A stretch of 64,000 bases of DNA from Albifimbria verrucaria (GCA_020081605.1 JAHREC010000018.1:6696001-6760000), one strand, 5' to 3'. Positions 36,013-51,000 are shown, numbered from the stretch's first letter. The notes: generated by a model from the letters alone, not told the origin. A program made the numbers and translations.

Positions 36013-38588
36013 ATGGAGCATAAGTCTTTGCAGGAGTTTCTGGCGGCAGAAATGGATTTGGAGTTTCATTACAACAATCATTCAAGTGTATGGTTCGTTC
36101 TGTCCCAGATAGTTGAGGAACTCATATCGTTCAAAGAATCACACAATTGGGACAATCGACCTGGTACGGATCATTTAATGAGGCTCTCCACAATCACCAA
36201 ACAATACCTTCAAAACACAGTGACCGGGGCGCCAATGATTTGGTCAATTTCAGCACAGCTGAGGATATCTTGCTCTTCGATGGCAAGATTAAGCGACAGC
36301 CCGCTATAACAGACCAGTCGGAATTAGCCTTTCTCTTTCTGCCAAAGGTATGATCATCTTGTCGCCATCAACACTCGCTCTCGCGTTAAGCACACTTAGA
36401 TCACAAAAATGCATGAAGGCGTAAATTCTAGCTCTGAGGGCAGCCAAGGTCGTTGGCTTTGGGGCCGTGCTGTGTGAGTCATTATCGTCGTTGGAAGGAA
36501 GAGTGCATGAAGGACTAAGTTCGCTCCTAGGCACATTGAGGAGATGTTGCCGTTGCAGCGAAGAACTCCTTTGTTGTTGCTCCATGCATTTTGCCTGAGA
36601 CTTCAGAATGAAGATACGGCATTCATTCGGCAGTTTATCCATAGGCATGTCGGATTTAGACACAATCTCAAGAAACCAGGCCAGTTTCAGTCAGTAACAC
36701 CTTCTGAGACAGATGCGGTGAGTGACTGTTTGGACTGACTCTATTACAATCCGTCCCAACATCTCTAAGCTACGGACTTCTCGCTACCCCCACAACACAG
36801 TTAAGGAATTGGGGCGAATAATATGCTGACTATCTGAAGAAAAATAGAATAGTCTATCGCAGGCTAAGCTACTCTTGTCACATACCACATCTTGTATTAC
36901 AAGCCAGGAAAGCGACTTCGAAAAGGATCTTTCCGATTTGCAGCTAGTAGAATCTTTTGAACCACAACAATCCACGGCATTGGAAGAACCCCAAACTTAT
37001 GCCAAGTCTCATCATCGGTCCTATTGACTTTCTTTCTCCCTGAAAGATCGAAGTCTCGCATTGAAGAAGGAGAGTTTCTCCGAAGCTCTGGCGTTCTGTG
37101 GAACATTGTCACGATCAATTGCATCCGGACCCTGACTTCCAATTTGGACGACTATCACCCGGTTATTCTAACGCCCATCTCCCAGTTCCTAGCAGCTATT
37201 CATGCTGCGCTCCTGACGCAATTGACGGATGAGCGACGGGTTTTGCATGCGGTCAGATCTCATCTCATAGACATGGATGACATGTCGCTCTTTGATGATG
37301 ACAAATTTACCAAATCCCATCTATATCACTGGGCTGTTAGAATCTGTGATAAAATTTGCCAATCAGTGGCTGGTACAGTAAGATTTGTGAACATACTAAC
37401 CAAAGACCTTGTTGCGGACTTACACAAAAGGCACATGCCTCCGAGCGAGACGGAATCGATTACTGGTCTCAAAAATGGGCACAAGGTATCTCGGAATTGC
37501 AAGAATTACAGGAGGAATGTTCATCTTGTAAGCAGGATGTTCAAGAAAGAGTGAGTGTGTGAAGCTCATAGCCTTGTCACCAACGCGATGTTAATGCTCA
37601 ATAGCGAAACGCAGTATGTCATTCCAACACACTGGATCTATACAAGTGCTCACTGAATTACTGAATTAGTTGCATGGAGCGACATCCATTTTAGAAGCAC
37701 GTTTGGCTGCTCAACAAGGAGAACGCATTAAATTCCTCACATACCTCACAATTATCTACCTTCCGCTGGGAGCATCAGCAGTAAGTTTCTCATGAGATAT
37801 CACAGGGTTATAAATCTAATCATAATGGTAAATAGGGCATATACAGTATCAATCCACTACCGGAATCAGCCACACTAGCATCATACTTTGTTTTCTTGGC
37901 AGTGCTACTCTTCGCCACTGTCTTGGTAATGCTCTTTATGTCCAATCCAGTCATGAAGAGCTTCAACACAGTGAGTAGCGAAGAGATGTCGCGGTATCGC
38001 AAGGCACTCCGCCAGTGGTCACGAATACATGAGAGACGTGTACCACACTACCTGGAATATCTCAAAGAGGTCCTAACCCCTCCAGTCTCCAGCTCGGAGG
38101 TTTGCGATGAAGAGACTATTCGGAAAAGAGATGCAATTGTCTATTTCAAGCCACCAGCAGCAAAATACTGGGGCACCAAAAGGGATTGGGCCGTGTTTAT
38201 GAAAACTGTTACTACGTCCTTCATCACTTTGCAATTCCCTGGATGGCATTGCCTAGAACGCTATTGTATATGCTGATCCGCTACAGATTTTGGTATCGCC
38301 TTGAATGGAGTGCTTGTTTGGCTGTTCTTGATGTTCTTATTGTTCTTTTATCACCTATCGCCATTGTCTTATTTCTTGTGCTGACGACTTTTCTCGTTTT
38401 AATGGATGCTATGGCCTTGGCTTGGAATTTTTGTAGTCAATAAACTCTCATGGATCGGGTCAATGCAATTAAGTGCTCTTCACGTCCTGCTTCTGAATTA
38501 TTGTAGATGGACAAACCGAGTAGGATCCGACTTCTTAACCACATCATTTGTTACGTTACTCTCTCTCTGCAATAAAAGTCCAGATTGA
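36013..38588 (+). pseudogene. CorA-like fungal membrane protein, broken
   Basis: Large fungal protein whose C-terminal part resembles the CorA/ZntB-like domain: a long helix (SILEARLAAQQGERIKFLT) leading into TM1 (YLTIIYLPLGASAGIYS) and TM2 (YFVFLAVLLFATVLVMLFM), joined across an intron at 37781-37835. Two or more further hydrophobic segments follow (CLAVLDVLIVLLSPIAIVLF and onward). The N-terminal portion (36013-37560) is soluble and includes a DDDKFTKSHLYHWAVRICDK block. The canonical GMN selectivity motif of true CorA channels is not seen, so transport activity is doubtful; such proteins are often sensor-like with degenerate CorA domains. Frame changes occur near 36145, 37455, 38200 (loss in a T run) and 38436. 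36354-37000 has no convincing frame and may hold introns or deletions. Convergent with the secreted protein gene. Confidence 0.72.
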
Positions 38589-38750
38589 TTACCTACCCTA
38601 GTGGCATATATGTTCAGCCTCAAAGCTCGGAATGACAGGACCTAAATACACTTAACATCATGAACCCTTGAAAACGCTTGCTCCACATGCAACCACCCTA
38701 ATAAAATCGTGTACCGAAATAAGCGTCCAGTTCTACCCACCCATGTGACT

Positions 38751-39500
38751 CTAGTGGCCTTCGTTGGCGCCAAGGAATGGTTCACTTTTCTTCTTGGAAT
38801 TCGCTTCTGTATTATAGAGGCAGCAAGGAATGTCCTTGGTCGTGTCCTGCCTGCCGCGGTCATATTCGTTTGCAAAGAGTATCAGGCGAAGTTGTCGTAG
38901 AAAAAGAAAGAGCCAGACGAATCTGTGTAGGGGCTCGTGCTGTTGTTACCAGTGTTTTCCCAAGGACATTCCAGCTGTGAGATGCTCCAGTGACTAAGCC
39001 CCAGGGCGTAGCCGCGTACGGCCATTTCGCTGACATTACACTGCTTGGTGGAGAACTCTTGAAGCAACTCATCAAACATGAAGTCAAATTGAGTCTTGCC
39101 GTGTATAAATCTATATATGTTAGTAATCTAGGGAACAGTCAAATGCGTGCCGAAATAAGAAATGCAAAGTACTTCGGGACCATTTCACCAGCGTACTACC
39201 AAGTCATTTACACTATAGAGGAAGCACCCATTCAAAAAGTACAGGATACTCTGGATCCGTATTACGCCAACTAGTATTATATCTATGACCTGTGAAGAGT
39301 GCTGGGCCATAATAGGCGTTGGTCGGCTTGGCGAGCGGGACATATGTGCAGTCGTTCTCGTCGCCTTGATCGCACCATACAAACCGGTCAAGGCATACTA
39401 TCTCCTTGTTCAAACATTTGGGACAGTTTGCCGAATCGAAGGCTAAGACGGATGAGACGAATAGCCCTAGAGCTAGGCTAGTACGTATGAGACCTAGCAT
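38751..39500 (-). CDS. Secreted cysteine-rich protein, probably with one frameshift
   Basis: The N-terminus is a clear signal peptide (MLGLIRTSLALGLFVSSVLA) followed by a cysteine-rich segment (CPKC, then single Cys in IVC, VWC and ENDC) and a block TYVPLAKPTNAYYGPALFTG. After a tryptophan at about 39230, the frame stops at 39213 unless an intron is removed. A strong branch/acceptor (TTACTAACATATATAG) lies at about 39120. The next exon is well coded (EFSTKQCNVSEMAVRGYALG, N-glycosylation sites NNST) to about 38882. A one-frame shift gives a C-terminus ending at 38751. The donor site is uncertain. An extracellular or surface protein of unknown function; exact exon structure is inferred. Confidence 0.55.
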
Positions 39501-39826
39501 GCTAGTGGCATGAGCTGATGAGAATTGAAGTGGTAACTCGCAGGTGATGGAAGTAAAGTCTCTTGGCTTGTAGGATCTGGAGAAGAACACCCTCCATAAA
39601 CGATGCAATAAGAGCTATTTAACTGCAGCAAGGAGCCTCTATGACTGGTAAGTTGTCTGGACATAAGCATATACTAACTTCACGAGGTGCATTGAAGGGT
39701 TGCTAAGGAACATTGATCCCGTCATTTTACACGTTCGCCTATATAACTTATCTAATATATAGGTGTATAAAAGGCGAAGAGGACAAGGATCGCGTCACTA
39801 TAACGATCAGGGTTTATTCTATACTA
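39501..39826. other. Upstream flank of the secreted protein gene
   Basis: Promoter side of the minus-strand gene, ending at the left terminus of the transposon block (acgatcaggg at about 39823). No gene. Confidence 0.4.
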
Positions 39827-40450
39827 TAAGCTAGGTATAGGGTAGGTTAGATCGAGTTTTATTATCCTTAGATAAATAAAAAGGGCTTACTTTAATTTAA
39901 AGCAATATATATTAGGTTATTAATTAAATTAAGTTACTCTTTAAGGAACTTAATTAAAAGATAGTTTAATAATTATATATTATTAATAGCTAATAATTTT
40001 TAATTAATAATAAAAAGAAGACTTTTATTTATATATTAATATTCTTTTATAGTTTAAATAAAATTAATTTAATATAATTAAATTTATAATTAAATTATAT
40101 TAATTTATTATTATTTAATTTATATTTTAAAGCTTTATTAATTTTTATTATATTATATTATTAAATATATTAATTATTTTTATATAATATTTTTTTATTA
40201 TTATTTATTAATTTAATAATATATATAAATTCTTTTTATATTTTTAATTTATTATTCTATAAAATATAATTATTAAATCTTTTATTATATATAAAGAACT
40301 CCTTCCTATAAGATTTTTTATAGTATAGGCTTTTATATTAATTATAGCTTAATAGAGAATAAGGTATATAATTCTTAGTTATTCTATAGATATTAAATTA
40401 GTTTATTTTAATATATTTTAAGTATTATATTAATATAGATTATAATAGTT
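39827..40450 (+). repeat. Left end of long-TIR element: outer module plus inner module
   Basis: Starts gatcagggtttattctatac. The outer module (to about 40053) carries gggcttactttaattt and ggaacttaattaa landmarks. The inner module (about 40120-40450) contains ggtatataattcttagttat and tattaatatagattata. The reverse complement of the whole arrangement occurs at 55587-56262 and 47416-48085, so these are TIRs of about 640 bp. Confidence 0.75.
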
Positions 40451-41534
40451 ATTTATATTATATATTATTAACTAACTTAAATATTAAATTAATAATATTT
40501 TTATACTTTTTATTATATAGATATAATCGAGTAGGAAGATTTAATAAAATTAAAATAAAATAAATTTATATAATATTATTAAAGTATATTATATAATTTA
40601 ATTTAATTTTAATAATAAAAATTAAAAATATATTATAATAATATAAAATTAAAAATATTATTTTTATATATTATTTAAAAAGAAAATTATAAGATTTATT
40701 AAATAATTAAATTATAGATTTAAATTTTTAAAAATAATAATATATAATATTTTTTATATTATATTATTTAAAAATATTAAATAAAATATAAAATAATAAA
40801 ATAATTTTATTTTTATATAAAGTTTTTATTTATTATTTTTTAAATTTATTAAAAAAACTTAATAAATAATATTTTTAATTAATATAATATATATCTTAAC
40901 TTTTTATAATTTTATAAATATTAATTTTTTATTTAAGTATATATATTTTATTAATAATTAATAGAACTTTTAATTAAAAATTATATTATTTTTATTATTC
41001 TAAATTAATTAATCTTTTAAAGAAATATTATATAATTCTTAAAGAATAAATATTTAATTAAATATTATTTTATTCTTAAAGAGTATAATAAAGTTTTATT
41101 CTATAAGCTATAAAAATACCTATATATTATATAAATTAATATAGAATTTATACTATACTTATCGCTTTTTAAAATAAGCTAAAATAAAATAAAATAAATT
41201 TTATTAAATATAGTCTTAAGTATAATCCCTTTATTCTCTAGAATTATAAGAATAACTATATTAAATATATCCCTATTATCTATAATATTATTATAAGTCC
41301 CTACTTAATATATTAATAATATAAATTTTAAGATCTTACTTTAAATATAAATATATAACTAAGATACTATAGAGACTATATCTTTTATAGTATTAGGCGC
41401 TTAATAAGATATATCTCTATTATTCTTAGTATAAAGGCCTTAAATAAATCTCCTATATAATTAGCACCAGTGGTACTTTAAAAACTTTTAAATAATCTTT
41501 TAAATAAAGCTTATACTTAAATTCGCCTATTAAA
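40451..41534. repeat. Degraded interior of a transposon
   Basis: A/T sequence with an isolated less-degraded patch (41150-41530). No domain is legible. A stretch near 40720-40790 resembles 46090-46150, part of the interior shared with other copies. Confidence 0.45.
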
Positions 41535-42115
41535 CTCTCTATTATAACCCGTGCTAATATAATATTTAAAATATATTAAAATAGGCTAACTTAGATCTAT
41601 AGAATAATTAAGTATAAATATATATTATAATTACCTTTATAGTATAGATATTATAGTAGTTTTTATTATAGTTAATTATATATAAAAATTTATTAAATTA
41701 AGAATAAATTAATAAATAAATATATTATATAATATAATAAAATATAGACTAAGAAGATATTATAAAAAAAATAAATAATAATTAATAATTAAAGAAAATA
41801 TTATAGTATATTATATAATAAAATATTAAAGTATAATAATATTAAATATTCTAAGCTATTTTATATAAAAATATATAAAATTATAAATATATAAATAAGA
41901 ATCTTTTTTAGTTATTAATTAAAAGATTATTAATTATTAATAATATATAATTATTAAGCTATTCTTTAATTAAGTTTTTAAAAAATAATTTAATTAATTA
42001 ATAATTTAATATATATTATTTTAAATTAAAATAAGCTTTATTTATTTATTTAAAAATAAATAATTTTAATTTTATTTATTTTATATTTATTTTATAATAT
42101 AAAATAATCTCTAAT
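41535..42115 (-). repeat. Right-type end of the long-TIR element
   Basis: Inner module (from about 41551, gctaatataatatttaaaat) followed by outer module (about 41900-42115, including attattaagctattctttaa) in inverted orientation relative to 39827-40450. It could pair with that end to delimit a ~2.3 kb element. Confidence 0.65.
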
Positions 42116-45100
42116 TATTATATATTAATAGTTTTTATTTTAAATAATATTATTTATTATTTAAAATAATAATTATAATAATTAATTAAAAAAATATTTA
42201 AAGCTAAGCTAAATAATTTTAATTATTATAATTTTAATTATTTATTATAAATAATAATAAATTAATATTAATTTATATTTTATTTAATTATTAAGCTTAA
42301 TTTAAAATATTTTAAGCTAAAATTAATATATTTTAAAATTAATTTATTATAAAGCTAAAAGCCTTATTAAAGCTAAGTTTATTAAATAAATTTAATAAAA
42401 ATATTAATAAAATTAAAATATTTTTAATTTAATATTAAATATATTTTATTTATTTTTAAGTTTTTAATTAATATTAAAAATAAAATATTTATTATATATA
42501 AATAGCTTTAAAAAAATAATTTTTTAATTTAATTTTATTATAAAAATTATTATAAATATTTAATATTTATTAAATATAATAATAAAATTAATAATATTTT
42601 TAATAATTATATATATTTTAAAAAACTATATATAAATAATTTAAAAATATTAATAAAAAAAATAAAATAAAATAAAAAATTAAAAAAATTTATTAAATTT
42701 ATTTAATTTTAATTTATATTTTAAATTTTAAATATTAAATATTATTCTTTAAATAAAATAATAATATTTTAATAAGCTTTTATTATAATAAATTTAAAAA
42801 AATATTAAAAATAAATTATATAAAATAAAATATTAAAAATATTAATTAAATATATTATTATAATTATTAAAATTAATAATTATTTATATTAATAAAAGCT
42901 TTAATATAAAAAATTAAAATTATAAATTTTTATAATTAAAAAAAAATTAATAAAAAAATATTTTATAAAATTTATATAAAGCTTATAAAATTTAAAATTA
43001 TTAAAAAATTAATAATAAAAAAAACTTAAAAAGATTTTTTTATTATAATTATAATAAAAAGATTATTATATATAAAATTATTATTTATTTAAAAAAAAAA
43101 TAAAAAAATAAATTTAAATTAATTAAAAAAATAAATATTATTTTAATTTAATAAATTTTAAATAATATTTAAATATATTAATTTTAATATAATATAAATT
43201 ATTTAAATAAATAATTTAATTTTTATAAAAATTAAAGTATTTAATATATAATCTTAAAAACTATAAAATAATTTTTTAAATTAATTTAATATTTTAAATA
43301 TTTATAATATATAAAAATATAATAATATAATTAAAAAAATTTTATAAAATTCTTATAATTTAATAAAATATTATATATAAAATAAAATCTTAATAAAAAT
43401 ATTTATAAAAATTAAACTTAAATTTATAAAATAAAAACTAAATTTATATATTATTAAAAATAATAAAAATAATTTAAATAATTAAAATAAAATAAATATT
43501 AAATTTAATTTAAATTATAATAATTTTAAAAATTTTTATTTATAATTTAATTAAATAAAAATAAAATAATAATTATTTCTTTAAAAATTAAAATTAAATA
43601 AAAAAATTATAATTTAAAAATAATTATTTTTTAAATAAATTAATAAAAATTATTTATATAAATATTAATTATAAATTAATTAAAATAATAAAAAAAATAT
43701 AAATTTAAATAATATTTATATTAAAGATTTTAAAAATATAAAATAATAATTTAAAATAAAAATAATAATAATATTTATATATATTTTTATAATTCTTTTT
43801 ATAATATTATTAATTAAACTTTATATTTATAATATAAATATTTTTTATATTTAAAAATTATAATAAAAGTAATATATTTTTATTTAAAATAATAAAATAT
43901 TAAATTATTAAATTATATAAAATAAAAAAACTTATAATATTCTTAATATATAAAAATTATTTAAAATTTAAAATTATATTATTTAATATAGAATATTCTT
44001 ATAAATATTTAAATAATAAATAAATTATAAAATAATATTAAAAAATTTATTATAAAATTTATTATAATAAAAAATTAAATAATTTTATATTTAAATAATA
44101 TTTAATAATATTTATTAATTTATAAAAAAATTAATAAATAAAATAAAAAAAAATATAAAATAAAAAATTATTAAAAAAATATTAATAAAAATAAAAATAA
44201 TTTTTTAAATATTTATTATATAAAATAATATATATTTTAATTATAAAAATAAATAATAAAAAATATATAATAAAGAATATAAAAAAATTATTTTATAATT
44301 AATTAAAATATTTAATAAAAATAATTTATTAAAATAATAAAATAAAATAAAAATAATTTAAAAATTTAATTAAAATTAATTTTAAAAAAGAATTTTAAAA
44401 GAATTTAAAATAATTTATTTTAATAAAATTATAAAAATTAAAAATTAAAAATAATTTTTATATTTTTAATTTTATTAAAGAATTATAAAAATTTTAAAAT
44501 TTAAATTATATTTTATATATTAAAATTAAAAATTAAAAAAAATATATTATAAAAATTAATTATATATATTCTAGCTTTTATTATTTATATTATAAAAAAA
44601 AAAAAAATAAAACTTTAAATATATTTTAATTTTATAATAAATATTATTTTATAAAAATATTAAAAATATATAAATAATATTATATTTTAAATATTATATA
44701 TTATAAATATATATATAATATTAAAAAAAAATTAAAATAATAAATAATTAATAAAATATAAATAAAAATATTTAAATATTATTATTAAAAAATAATAAAA
44801 ATTTTAAATTTTAAATATAATTAAAAAATTATTAAAAAAATAATTTATAAAAAAAATATTTTTAAAATTAAAATTATAAAAAAAATTAATTATTAAAATA
44901 AATATAAATATAATAAATAATTTTATTAATTATAAAATTATAAATTAATTATAATTTTTATAAAAAAATAATTTTTATTTAATTATAAATTATAAAATAT
45001 TTTTTATTTTATAATAAAAAAATATTAATAAATAAATATAAATATTAAAAATATTCTATATAAATATAAAAATAAATATTAATTTTAATATTATTAAATT

Positions 45101-45890
45101 AAAAATAATTTATATTTTTATAATAATTATAATTATATTAAAAAAATTTATTAATTAATTTTATTATAAATTAAATTATTTTAATTAAAAATAAAATTAA
45201 TAAAATTATTAAAAATTTAATTAAAATTAAATATTTAAAATAATTTATTATTAAAATAAAAATAATATTATAAAAATAAATAAAAATATTAAATAAAAAT
45301 ATTATATTAAATTAAAAATTAATATAATTTAAAATAAAATATAAATAAAATAAAAAATATAATAAAAAAAAATATTATTTAAATTTATTAAAAATAAAAA
45401 TAATATAAATAATTAAAAATTTATTTAATTAAAAAAAAAATTTTAATTTTTAAAAAAAAAAATAATTAAAAATATATTTAAAAATATAAAAAATATAAAA
45501 AACTATTTTAAAAAAATTTAAAATAAAATTATTAAAATATATAAAATAAAATTATAAAATTTAAATTATTAATAAAAAATATTATATTTTTTAAAAATAT
45601 ATAATTTTAATATTAAAAATTTAAAGAATTTAAAGTTTATTTTAATAAAAATCTTTAAAAATATATATTTAATCTTTAAAATCCTTAATAAAATATTTTA
45701 TAATATTTATATTAAAAAAAATAAAAATTTAAATTAATAATAAATTATAAATAATTTAATATAATTATTATTAAAAATTAAATATTATAATTATTAATTA
45801 TAAAAATAAAAAATTATTTATATAAAAAAATTAATTTATAATTTTAAATTTAAAAAAATATATAATTTAATTTAAATAAAAAAATAAAAA
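42116..45890 (+). mobile_element. RIP-mutated Ty3/gypsy retrotransposon, copy 1 (partial)
   Basis: Same order of landmarks as copy 2 but more eroded. A gag zinc-knuckle-like stretch at about 43045-43085 (tattataattataataaaaa) parallels 49265-49310. The RT segment at about 45690-45860 matches 51640-51800 base for base apart from further C-to-T/G-to-A changes and small indels. Sequence of another element begins at about 45890, so RNase H and integrase are absent. No frame is open. Confidence 0.65.
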
Positions 45891-47412
45891 ATTATATAAT
45901 ATATTATATAAAAAATTTTATTTATATAATAAAAAAATTAAAAAAATTAATTTTTTAAAAAAATATAATTTATATATATTATATAAATATTAAAATTATA
46001 AAATTTAATAATAAATTATATTATAAAAATTAAAATTATTTTTTATATTATAAAGAATTTTAAATATTAATTATAAAATTAAATTTTTAAAAATAATAAA
46101 ATATATAATATTTTTTATATTATATTATTAAAAAAATATTAAATAAAAAATCTATTAAAAAAATATTAAAATTCTTTTAATTAAATTAAAATATAAAATT
46201 AAAAAAATCCTAGAATATAAAATTAATAATAAAAATAAAAAAAAAAACTTTATTAAATAAAAAGAATATAATAAAAATAAAATATATAAAAATCCTTAAA
46301 AATTTATTTAATATTAAAATTAAATTATAAAAATTCTTAAAAAAACTTTAAAAAATTAAGATTATTATTTATAATATTCTAATTAATAATTTTAAAAATA
46401 TTCTTTATTTATAATTTATTAATTATTTATTATATTTTTAATATTAAAGCTTTTTTAAAAATAAATATTATTTATTTTTTTAATCTTTAAAATATTAAAG
46501 GAAAATAATATAATATTTTATTTATAAAAAGTATTTTATTAATAATAAAGATAAATTAATTAAGAAATTAATAATTAAAGTTTTTTTAATAAAAATAATA
46601 TTTTATTTAATTTAATATTAAATATTTAAATTTTAAATAATTATCTTAAAAAATAAATTATAATATAAAAATAAAGATTATTAAAAAGGAATTTATAATT
46701 TAATATTAAAAGGATTATTATATTTTTATTAAAATAAATATAATAAAAATAATAATTAAATTTTATATTTATATAATATATTTTTTTATTTAAAATAATA
46801 AAAATAAAATATAATAAATAAATCTTTAAAATTAATAATAATAATATTTATATAATTTAATTAATATTTTAAATATAAAGCTTTATTAAATATAATATTA
46901 ATATTATAAAAAAATTAAATAAATTAATTTATTAATAAAATTAATAATAAATAACTTTATATAATAACCCTAGCCTAAAGAATTTAATTATAGAAAAAAG
47001 TATATTATATTATAATCTATATTAATATAATATTTAAGATATATTAAAATAAACTAATTTAAATTTATAGAATAATTAAATATAAATATATATTATAATT
47101 ATTTTTATAATATAAATATTATAATAATTTTTATTATAGCTAATTATATATAAAAGTTTATTAAATTAAGAATAAATTAATAAATAAATATATTATATAA
47201 TATAATAAAATATAAATTAAAAAAATATTAAAAAAAAATAAATATTAATTAATAATAAAAAATACTATAATATATTATATAATAAAGTATTAAAATATAA
47301 TAATATAAAATACTTTAAGCTACTTTATATAAAAATATATAAAATTATAAATATATAAATAAAAGTCTTTTTCTAGTTATTAATTAAAAGATTATTAATT
47401 ATTAATAATATA
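45891..47412. repeat. Truncated long-TIR element: interior plus partial right end
   Basis: 45891-46330 matches 54440-54945, and 46880-47010 matches 55465-55590, in the same orientation; both are followed by the inner TIR module. The outer module is cut at about 47412, where another inner module begins. Confidence 0.65.
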
Positions 47413-48085
47413 TAATTATATTATAACCTATATTAATATAATATTTAAAATATATTAAAATAAACTAATCTAAAACCTATAGAATAATTAAGGATTATAT
47501 ACTTTACTCTTTAATTAATTATAAATAATATAAAAGCCTATACTATAAAGAATTATATAAAAGAGAATTATTTATATATAATAAATAGTTTAATAAATAT
47601 ATTTTATAAAATAATAAAATAAAAGTATAAAAGAAACTATATATAATATTAAATTAATAAATAATAATAAAAGAATATTATATAAAAATAATTAATATAA
47701 TTAGTATATTAATATAATAGACCTTAATAAAGATATTAATATATAAATTAATAGAATCTATTAATTTAATAAGAAGTAAATAAATAAATTATTATTCCTA
47801 GGAATAATAAAAATTAATATTATTCTTAAAATAATAAAATATAAACTCGCTTCTAAATAAAATATTAATATATAAATAAGAATCTTCTTTTAATTATTAA
47901 TTAAAAGATTATTAATTATTAATAATATATAATTATTAAGCTACTTTTAATTTAAATTCTAAAGATAATTTCTTTAATTAATAATAATTATATAATATTA
48001 TTTTAAATTAAAATAAGCTTTATTTATTTATCTAAAAATAATTATTTAATTTTATTTATTTTATATCTATTATATAATATAAAAT
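47413..48085 (-). repeat. Right end of the long-TIR element
   Basis: Inner module from about 47416 (tataacctatattaatataa) then outer module (47850-48085, ending tatataatataaaataatct). The same arrangement occurs at 55587-56262, with RIP-type differences. Confidence 0.7.
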
Positions 48086-51000
48086 AATCTTAATTATTAT
48101 ATATTAATAGCTTTTATTTTAAATAATATTATTTATTATTTAAAATAATAATTATAATAAAAAAGATTCTTAAGATTATTAAAAAGCTATAATTAAATTA
48201 TTAATTTTAATTAACTTTATTATTATTCTTATTAAAAATACTTTAAATATTAATAAAAAAGTAGATAATAATAAAAATTAAAATATAAATAATAATTATA
48301 ATAAAAAAAAAAATAAAAAAACTAAACTTAAAAAAAAATACTTAAAATAAAAAAACCTTAATAAAACTAAAAATAATTATATTAATTTTATATAAATCTA
48401 TTTAATAATTATATTATATAAAACCTTAATAATAAGCTAGCTTATTTAAAAAAGAATATAATAAAGTTTATAGAATTTAATAAATAAATTATAAATAAAT
48501 ATAAAAATAATTTAAAAGAATCTATAATATTAAAAAAATAAATATTATAAAAGAAAGGTAGAAATAATTATTAATATTCTTAAATCTTAATTCTTTAATA
48601 ATAACTTAAAAAACTTTAAAGCTTTATTATTAACCTTAAAATATACTTTAAAATATTCTTTAAAATATTTATATTTAATAATAATAAAATTATATTTATT
48701 ATATAATTTTTAAATAAAAAGGCTTATATTTAATTTAAATTTACTCTTTAAGATTATATAAATAAACTAGCTTTAAATAAAAAGAAGAAATTAAATTTAT
48801 TTTTATAGATTTTAAAATCTTTATTAAAAAGCTTAAAAAATATTTAAAATAATAAATAAAACTTAAAAAATTAAAAAGAATTAAATAAAATATATTAAAT
48901 TAAATTAATATTAATTTTTATAATATAATTTTATTAAATAATCTTTAGATTATAATAGCTTAAGAAGATTTTAAAAAGATTTTTTATAATAAAATTAAAA
49001 AAAATAAAAAATAATTTTATTAAAATTAAAAAAAAAATATTTATTTAAAAGATTATTTTTATAAAGCTATTTTAATTAATAAGCTTTTTAAAAAGAAAAT
49101 AAAAATAATAAAATAAAAGGATTAATTCTTTTTAATATTAAATTAATATTTAAAAAAATAAAATTAAGAATATTTTATAATCTATAAAATATATTCTAGA
49201 TTAATAAACCTAAATATTATTTAAATAAAGAAAAAAAAAATAAATTAAAGCTTAAAAAGAATTTATTTATTATAATTATAATAAAAAAATATTTTATTTA
49301 AAATTATAAATTATTTAAGAAAAATAAAAAATTTATTTTAAATTTATTAAGGAAAATAAATAATATTTAAATTTAATAAATTTTATTTATTATTTTAATA
49401 TATTAATCTTAGAATAATATAAATTATTAAAATAAATTTTAAGATTATTTATTAAAATTAATTAGAATATTCTTAATATATAATCTAAAAAAAAATAAAA
49501 ACTATAATAATTAAAATAAAAATAACTTTTTATATAAAATATAGGATTTTTATATTTAATTAAAGAAGAATAAACTTTTATATAAAAAAGAAATAAGAGA
49601 ATTTAATTTAATCCTTATAATTATAATATTTATAATTACTTTTTAATATTAATTATAATATAATTAAGGAATTCTATTTTAAGTTAAAAAGATAGTATAT
49701 ATAATAAAAAAACCCTTTTATAAACTAAGAAAATATATTCTATAAATAAAATAATTCTAATAAAAAAATCTCTCCTAGGGATTAAAGAAAGATTAATTTT
49801 ATATATTAAAGATAAGAATCTATATAAATTAATAAATATAAAATAATATAAATTTAAATAATTAATATTTATTAAGGATTTTAAAATATATTAAAAAACC
49901 TAAAAATAAAATTAAATAATAATATAAGGATATATATTTATAATCTATATTATTATATAATTAACTAGGCTTTATACCTTTAATATAAATATATTATATA
50001 TCTTAATAAAAAGATAGAAAATATTATATTCTTTATTTAAATTAAAGCTTAATTAATTATTTTATTATATAAAAAGAAAGAATTAATTAGTTTTATAATA
50101 TAATAAGAATTCCTTAATATTAAAATAATAGCCTTAGAGTTTAATATTAATTATCTTTATAAATATTTAAAAAAAAAAAAAAGCTAAAAATTATAAAAGA
50201 ATTTACTATAAAGTATATAAGAATAAAAGATTATATATTATTATAAATATATAATAATTTAATAAAAAAATACCTAAAATAAAGAATTAACTTAAAAGAA
50301 TCTATAAAATAAAACCCTAAAATATTAAATTATAATAATTTAATAATTAATAAAGCTTAAGCTTATATCTAGAAAAAAAAGGATTATTATAATCTTAATA
50401 ATTTTATTAAAAACCTTCTTTTATATTATTTATTAAAGCTTAATAAAATAGAAAGAAACCCTATTTATAAAAAGAAAATAATCTTTATTTTAATTATAAT
50501 TATAAAAATATATATAATTTAAAGAAATATAAATATAAAGGATATAATACTTTATAATAATAATTATAAAATAAAAATATATTAATAAATATATTATATA
50601 TTATAAACCTAACTTTATATATTATAGATATAATAAGAAATTCCTTATAAAAAAAAAAGAAATTAAAAAATAAAACTTAAATAAAAAATAAATAATTTTT
50701 AATAAGCCCTTAAAAATAAGGAATTTTAATAATAATATAATAAAAAGATAATTAATATTTTATTATAATAAAAATATTAAAGAAAATAATATTTTAATAT
50801 TATATTATTAAAATAAAGATTATAAAATAAAAATTAATTATTAAAATAAATATTAATATTATTAATAATTTTATTAATTATTAAATTATAAATTAATTAT
50901 AATTTTTATAAAAAAAAAAAATCTATATTTAATAATAAATTATAAAAAGAATTATTTAATTTATAATAATAAAAATATAATTAAAAGAATATATTTATTT

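Noticed and set aside
36304..36663. Minus-strand 119-codon open frame opposite the CorA-like gene
   Set aside because: Low-complexity and without motif; overlaps a weakly defined part of the plus-strand gene, so likely an antisense shadow.
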